Shown: positions 60,601 to 64,000 of the stretch, one piece after another | Layout: every line of letters starts with the position of its first letter | How positions within the stretch are numbered: position 1 is the first letter of the stretch | Assembly (NCBI RefSeq): GCF_000981385.1 | Contig: NZ_LATZ01000128.1 | Span: 186,001 to 250,000, forward strand | Direction: 5' to 3' | Source: Bacillus sp. SA1-12 | GTDB lineage: Bacteria > Bacillota > Bacilli > Bacillales > Bacillaceae | DNA: 64,000 nucleotides | The notes under the pieces: generated by a model | What the model was told of the DNA's origin: nothing | Database searches by the model: none | Seen by the model: only the letters and a program-made list of their open reading frames with translations | Program-made: the position numbers and the translations under genes

Positions 60601-60899
60601 TTCCAATCATCGGAGTGAATACGTATCTGAATCCAAATCCGCCATCACAGGAATCTGTCGACAATATGGAGCTCGCACGCGCAACGAAAGAAGAGAAGGA
60701 AACGCAAATTGCCAATCTCCGTGCATTCCAACAGAAGCATGAACATGTCGTTGATGAGGCATTACAAACTTTAAAACTCACAGCAATTAATAACGGTAAT
60801 ATTTTTGCAGAGCTGATGGAAACGGTGAAGGTTGCAAGTCTTGGGCAAATAACCCAAGCTCTTTACGAGGTTGGCGGTCAATATAGACGGAATATGTAA
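57639..60899 (+). CDS. icmF: Fused isobutyryl-CoA mutase IcmF
   Basis: A 1086-residue adenosylcobalamin enzyme that interconverts isobutyryl-CoA and n-butyryl-CoA. Order: B12-binding domain at the N-terminus with SLFDGHDASINIMRRIL (lower-ligand His near residue 24), a G-protein chaperone domain with P-loop GTGGAGKSS (about residue 208), NKFERKGSEDAKRQ (NKxE-type guanine motif), and a mutase TIM-barrel domain with TAGVFPFKREGEDPKRQFAGE and RLSTAFDSVTLYGEDP. This single-chain order is diagnostic of IcmF rather than separate methylmalonyl-CoA mutase subunits. ATG 57639 has AGGGGGG. It closes the operon before a strong terminator. Confidence 0.95.
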   Translation: MAAIDIYKPKHPIRFVTASSLFDGHDASINIMRRILQSSGAEVIHLGHNRSVDEIVSAAIQEDVQGIAISSYQGGHVEFFKYMYDLLAEKGAGYIKIFGGGGGVIIPREIKELHEYGIAKIFSPEDGRELGLQGMINYMLKECDFHVITEQDMELDRLKAGDMRTVAKFISYAEAKVLQNEVSASVESVFNQAKQLESAAPVIGITGTGGAGKSSLTDELIRRFLYEQPELTIAVLSVDPTKQKTGGALLGDRIRMNAIFSPRVYMRSLATRQSKTELSLAIQDAISVVKSAGYGLIIVETSGIGQGDAEITEICDLSLYVMTSEFGAPSQLEKIDMIDYADLIVINKFERKGSEDAKRQVQKQYQRSRQLFDKPLDEMPVYGTIASQFNDLGTNTLFAKLLELINERVNKGWNTSLPVVKDVEKQNVIIPSDRRYYLREISETVRNYHKHAEEQAKLATKHFQVKGALETLSEQEANEAVTHSLIAIQKRLEDQLTPLSKALLSEWEDMKKKYAQDEFKTVIRNKEIVTKLKTTSLSGLTIPKVSLPKYQNDGDILTWLYKENVPGSFPYTAGVFPFKREGEDPKRQFAGEGTPERTNRRFHYLSKDDHAKRLSTAFDSVTLYGEDPAHRPDIYGKIGESGVSICTLDDMKKLYSGFDLCAPSTSVSMTINGPAPIILAMFMNTAIEQQVQKKEAELNRSLTKEEYEEVKAITLQTVRGTVQADILKEDQGQNTCIFSTEFALRLMGDIQQYFIDQRVRNYYSVSISGYHIAEAGANPISQLAFTLSNGFTYVEYYLSRGMDINDFAPNLSFFFSNGLDPEYTVIGRVARRIWATVMRDKYGANERSQKLKYHVQTSGRSLHAQEIDFNDIRTTLQALMALHDNCNSLHTNAYDEAITTPTEESVRRAMAIQMIITKEHGLTKNENPLQGSFIIEELTDLVEEAVLQEFDRINERGGVLGAMETQYQRGKIQDESMHYEMKKHTGELPIIGVNTYLNPNPPSQESVDNMELARATKEEKETQIANLRAFQQKHEHVVDEALQTLKLTAINNGNIFAELMETVKVASLGQITQALYEVGGQYRRNM

Positions 60900-60904
60900 A
60901 TCGT

Positions 60905-60945
60905 TCGCTCATGAATAGAAGCTTCTGTTCATGAGCGGTTTTTTA
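60905..60945 (+). terminator. Terminator after icmF
   Basis: CGCTCATGAA-TAGAAGCTTCTG-TTCATGAGCG is followed by GTTTTTT. Confidence 0.85.
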
Positions 60946-60952
60946 AATCATA

Positions 60953-61057
60953 TGCTAGAATAAACGAAAAAGTTGCAAGATTATTCATTGAAGCTGCAAA
61001 ATTCTCTTATAAAGTTGCAAGATTTTACAACAAAGTTGCAAAATCCTCCCGAATCAA
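60953..61057. repeat. Five tandem 21-bp repeats (locus 2)
   Basis: TGC cores occur at 60953, 60974, 60995, 61016 and 61037, a strict 21-base period. Typical unit: AAAGTTGCAAGATTATTCATT. Begins with the same TGCTAGAATAAA as locus 1 at 42856. One frame reads through all units as heptads such as EKVARLF, EAAKFSY, KVARFYN, KVAK. It lies between the icmF terminator and rpoE. Confidence 0.88.
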
Positions 61058-61215
61058 AAGGTTGGGAGACAGAATTTAAAGTAATTTTTAGGTGATAAAT
61101 GTGGCATAAACTGCTAGAATTTGTTTATAATGAATGGTATGTGACTTAAGGATTGACTTTATACATATTTTTACTTATGAAATAGATTTAGTAATTTTGA
61201 AAGGATGTGCCGCAC

Positions 61216-61794
61216 TTGAGTCTTAAGGATTTAACTGAGGAACAAATAAAAGAGATGGCAATGGTTGAAGTTGCATATGAGCTTTTTGTAGAAAACAAAA
61301 AACCATATCTTTTTAGTGACCTAGTAGAGGAAGTATCAACTCTCCTTGGTTTATCAAAAGAGCAGGTTGAAGATAAAATTGCTCAATTTTATACAGATAT
61401 TAATATTGATGGCCGCTTCATTTGTGTAGGAGAAAACATGTGGGGTTTACGTACATGGTACCCTTACGAACAGATCGAAGAGGAAATTGTACCTGTTGCG
61501 AAGACTAAGAAGAAAAAGGCTAAGAAAAGCCTTGATGATGATCTTGAGGATGACTTCGATGATCTTGAAGACGATCTGGAGTATGAAGATCTAGATGAGT
61601 TAGATGACTTCGATGATACGGATGAAGAAGATGAAGATGAAGAAGATGATGATTTCGATGATCTTGATGATACAGATTTAGAAGATGACGATGATCTTAT
61701 CGAAGATGATGATGAATTTGATTTAGATGACGAAGAAGATGATGAAGATTTAGAGGACGATCTGGATGATCTAGATGACGAGGAAGAAAAATAA
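61216..61794 (+). CDS. rpoE: RNA polymerase delta subunit
   Basis: A 192-residue delta subunit that speeds RNA polymerase recycling and tunes promoter response to the initiating NTP. The N-terminal globular domain (EEQIKEMAMVEVAYELFVENKKPYLFSDLVEEVSTLLG ... AQFYTDINIDGRFICVGENMWGLRTWYPYEQ) is followed by a Lys patch (KTKKKKAKK) and a long, almost pure Asp/Glu tail (about residues 105-192). The TTG at 61216 is chosen, 11 bases from AAAGG; a GTG at 61207 is only 2 bases from it. The pyrG attenuator follows, as in B. subtilis. Confidence 0.96.
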   Translation: MSLKDLTEEQIKEMAMVEVAYELFVENKKPYLFSDLVEEVSTLLGLSKEQVEDKIAQFYTDINIDGRFICVGENMWGLRTWYPYEQIEEEIVPVAKTKKKKAKKSLDDDLEDDFDDLEDDLEYEDLDELDDFDDTDEEDEDEEDDDFDDLDDTDLEDDDDLIEDDDEFDLDDEEDDEDLEDDLDDLDDEEEK

Positions 61795-61808
61795 GATTAT
61801 AATTCGTC

Positions 61809-61927
61809 TTGACTTTCCCTTTTCAACTAGGTAGAATCTATTTTGGGCTCTTAAAAAAGCATTCGTTTGTATTTAGTATACATTTACAGCTCCCTTTCAA
61901 CTTGTTTGAAAGGGGGCTTTCTATTTT
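61809..61927 (+). promoter_or_regulatory. pyrG promoter and CTP-sensitive attenuator
   Basis: TTGACT (61809-61814), a 17-base spacer and TAGAAT (61832-61837) are followed by the start GGGCTC (61845-61850). In B. subtilis pyrG the transcript starts GGGCUC, and low CTP causes repeated G addition that pairs with a CUCCC run in the terminator. Here AGCTCCCTTTCAA (61890 on), CTTG and TTTGAAAGGGGGCT, then TTCTATTTTT, form that terminator. All parts of the mechanism are present. Confidence 0.88.
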
Positions 61928-62029
61928 TATGTAGTGATAAGTATTTTTAGTGGCGAAGGTGCTCGGTTTAAATTGAGAGCGAGGCGCTTCTACAAGGCTA
62001 ACCTACTTATAGGTTATGTACGTGGTGTT

Positions 62030-62151
62030 GGTGTCTAGCTCCAGCGCCTAGCCCCTCGAGTCATAAGCCACAAAAGAATTGAAGGTAAAGTGCACCTTCT
62101 ATTCTTTTGTGTCTTATGCATGTCGGGGCTGAACGAGGCGCTTCCGCTTTT
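62030..62151. repeat. ~120-bp palindromic repeat (copy D) inside the pyrG leader
   Basis: GGTGTCTAGCTCCAGCGCC, TAGCCCCTCGAGTCATAAG, CACAAAAGAATTGAAGG, CCTTCTATTCTTTTGTG, CTTATGCATGTCGGGGC and GAGGCGCTTCCGCTTTT. The central arms ACAAAAGAATTGAAGG and CCTTCTATTCTTTTGT form a near-perfect stem. It lies between the pyrG attenuator and the pyrG ribosome site, so it would be transcribed. Confidence 0.85.
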
Positions 62152-62220
62152 AAAAGTTCCCAAATGATTTTATTGTCTTTTGTACAAAATAAATATATAT
62201 AGCTTCTGAGGGGGAAGACC

Positions 62221-63828
62221 ATGACAAAGTATATTTTTGTAACAGGTGGAGTTGTATCTTCACTAGGAAAAGGTATTACTGCTGCATCTTTAGGAAGATT
62301 ATTAAAAAACCGCGGAATGAGTGTAACGATTCAAAAATTCGATCCTTACATAAATGTGGATCCAGGAACAATGAGTCCCTACCAGCATGGTGAGGTTTTT
62401 GTAACAGGTGATGGCGCAGAAACAGACCTTGATTTAGGACATTATGAGCGTTTTATTGATGTTAACCTAACAAAGTTTAATAACGTTACTACAGGCAGAA
62501 TTTATTCAACTGTATTAAAGAAGGAGCGCCGTGGTGATTACCTTGGCGGTACGGTTCAAGTTATTCCGCATATCACCAATGAAATTAAAGACCGCGTTTT
62601 CCGTGCTGGGAAAGAAACAGGAGCAGATGTGGTAATTACAGAGATTGGCGGTACGGTTGGGGATATTGAATCCTTGCCATTCCTAGAAGCCATTCGCCAA
62701 ATCAAAAGTGATATTGGCCGGGACAATGTGATGTATATTCACTGTACACTTGTGCCATATATTAAAGCGGCTGGCGAAATGAAAACAAAACCAACACAGC
62801 ATAGTGTAAAAGAACTGCGCAGCTTAGGTATTCAACCAAACGTAATTGTTGTTCGTACAGAACTGCCAATGTCTCAAGATATGAAGGATAAAATTGCGTT
62901 ATTCTGTGATATTGATCAAAATGCAGTAATTGAGTGCCGCGATGCGGAAACACTTTATTCGATTCCATTAGATCTGCAAGCTCAAAATCTTGATTCTATT
63001 GTTTGCAAACACTTGAAACTAGAGTGCAAAGAAGCAGACATGACAGAATGGAAAGAGCTAGTAAAACGTGTGACAAATCTCTCGAAAACAACAAAAATTG
63101 GTCTTGTTGGAAAATATGTAGAATTACAGGATGCTTATATTTCTGTGGTTGAGGCTCTTCGCCATGCAGGTTATGAATATGACTCTGATATTGAGATTAA
63201 ATGGATTAATGCTGAAACATTAACAGAAGAAAACATGAAGGAGCAGCTTTCAGATGTTGATGGCATTCTTGTACCAGGCGGATTTGGTGACCGTGGAGTA
63301 GAGGGGAAAATCCTTGCAACAACGTATGCACGTGTAAATAAAGTGCCATTCTTAGGTATTTGCCTTGGTATGCAGGTTGCATCAATTGAATTTGCCCGTA
63401 ATGTTGTTGGCCTAAAAGGCGCAAATTCTTCTGAAATTGATCCAGAAACACAGTATCCAGTTATTGATTTACTTCCAGAGCAAAAGGACATTGAAGATCT
63501 AGGCGGAACACTTCGCTTAGGACTATCTCCAAGCAAGCTTCAAGAGGGGACACGTGCATTTGAAGCTTATAAAGATGAGGTTGTTTATGAGCGTCATCGT
63601 CATCGTTATGAATTTAATAATGAATACCGTCAAGTTATGGAAGAAGCCGGCTTCATCTTTTCTGGTACAACCCCTGATGGCCGTTTAGTGGAAATCATTG
63701 AAATTAAAGACCATCCATGGTTTGTTGCATCACAATTCCACCCGGAATTCACGTCTAGACCAACTAGACCTCAGCCATTATTCCGTGATTTTGTTCGTGC
63801 ATCATTAACAGCAGCTGAAAAGCTATAA
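62221..63828 (+). CDS. pyrG: CTP synthase
   Basis: A 535-residue enzyme that aminates UTP to CTP using glutamine. The synthetase domain starts MTKYIFVTGGVVSSLGKGITAASLGRLL with the P-loop-like SSLGKG, and FDPYINVDPGTMSPYQHGEVFVTGDGAETDLDLGHYERF follows. The C-terminal glutaminase (about 295-535) has the nucleophile Cys in FLGICLGMQ (about residue 381) and the His-Glu pair in HPEFTSRP. ATG 62221 has GAGGGGG. Control is by the upstream attenuator. A terminator follows. Confidence 0.98.
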   Translation: MTKYIFVTGGVVSSLGKGITAASLGRLLKNRGMSVTIQKFDPYINVDPGTMSPYQHGEVFVTGDGAETDLDLGHYERFIDVNLTKFNNVTTGRIYSTVLKKERRGDYLGGTVQVIPHITNEIKDRVFRAGKETGADVVITEIGGTVGDIESLPFLEAIRQIKSDIGRDNVMYIHCTLVPYIKAAGEMKTKPTQHSVKELRSLGIQPNVIVVRTELPMSQDMKDKIALFCDIDQNAVIECRDAETLYSIPLDLQAQNLDSIVCKHLKLECKEADMTEWKELVKRVTNLSKTTKIGLVGKYVELQDAYISVVEALRHAGYEYDSDIEIKWINAETLTEENMKEQLSDVDGILVPGGFGDRGVEGKILATTYARVNKVPFLGICLGMQVASIEFARNVVGLKGANSSEIDPETQYPVIDLLPEQKDIEDLGGTLRLGLSPSKLQEGTRAFEAYKDEVVYERHRHRYEFNNEYRQVMEEAGFIFSGTTPDGRLVEIIEIKDHPWFVASQFHPEFTSRPTRPQPLFRDFVRASLTAAEKL

Positions 63829-63836
63829 GAGAAAGC

Positions 63837-63869
63837 AAAAAGCTAACGTCTTTGTACGTTAGCTTTTTT
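63837..63869 (+). terminator. Terminator after pyrG
   Basis: AAAAAGCTAACGT-CTTTGT-ACGTTAGCTTTTTT, a 13-bp perfect stem with a T-run. Confidence 0.88.
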
Positions 63870-63902
63870 GTATTAATTTTCACTTAGATTTTGTGTCTTG
63901 CT

Positions 63903-64000
63903 CAAGCGCCTAGCGACTAAAACTCCTTATAAGCTAAGTCATCATCGGTCTTAACGGGCAATTAAGAAAGGTAGTGTTTTAGTAAAATTGCTTTATGTAA
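63903..64000. repeat. Second repeat family, copy 3 (cut by window end)
   Basis: CCTAGCGACTAAAACTCC, AAGCTAAGTCATCATC and GTCTTAACGGGCAATTAAGAAAGG correspond in order to 35333-35440. The right half lies beyond the window. Confidence 0.55.

Overview
The window is a stretch of chromosome from an endospore-forming member of the Bacillaceae (low-to-moderate GC Firmicute). The evidence is the spore genes (gerQ, rsfA, pbpG, a GerAB-type permease), strong Shine-Dalgarno sequences with frequent GTG/TTG starts, a SigB promoter, sigma-54/RocR arginine catabolism, and a gene order that follows the Bacillus subtilis ywdF-to-pyrG segment. No rRNA, tRNA, transposase, prophage or CRISPR array was seen. The species cannot be fixed from the sequence alone.

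Layout. 1-900: end of an HPP-family membrane protein and a SigB-driven YflT-type stress protein. 1043-3445: glycosyltransferase, ung, a small Cys protein, ywdI and an unknown small gene. 3599-10074: an arginine/ornithine catabolic island (RocE-type permease, RocR, rocD, rocG) with two sigma-54 promoters. In B. subtilis, ywdI and ywdK lie close together; here this island separates them. 10545-11930: ywdK, gerQ and a decayed cwlJ. 12080-18484: GNAT acetyltransferase, hemQ, an orphan two-gene germination-receptor fragment, pta, a 52-bp tandem-repeat array, lipL and cutC. 18575-30171: a sugar locus consisting of a membrane-bound AraC-type regulator, ABC permeases, binding lipoprotein, GH3 glycosidase, type II asparaginase and GH29 alpha-L-fucosidase, with catabolite-repression (cre) sites. 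30227-41722: EcsC-like protein, rsfA, a DUF1450 protein, ywfO, ywgA, ywhB, ywhC, ywhD, pbpG, speE and speB. 42104-47210: CAP-domain secreted protein, ywiB-argS, a Gfo/Idh dehydrogenase and a LacI-regulator remnant. 47265-49786: uvsE and clsB. 49931-60899: fatty/branched acyl-CoA degradation (FadF, thiolase, 3-hydroxyacyl-CoA dehydrogenase, two acyl-CoA dehydrogenases, TetR regulator, IcmF). 61216-63828: rpoE and pyrG with its attenuator.

How the genes work together. RocE imports arginine/ornithine, and RocD and RocG turn ornithine into glutamate semialdehyde and glutamate into 2-oxoglutarate, all switched by RocR with sigma-54. The sugar locus senses an oligosaccharide through its AraC-type regulator, imports it and trims it inside the cell. 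The acyl-CoA cluster feeds electrons through FadF and uses IcmF to interconvert isobutyryl- and n-butyryl-CoA.

The most notable non-gene features are: a cwlJ pseudogene next to an intact gerQ; a 52-bp x 8 tandem array before lipL; two separate 21-bp-period arrays (after the CAP gene and before rpoE); at least eleven full or partial copies of a ~120-bp palindromic repeat, one of which sits inside the pyrG leader; and a terminator placed directly before the speB ribosome binding site.
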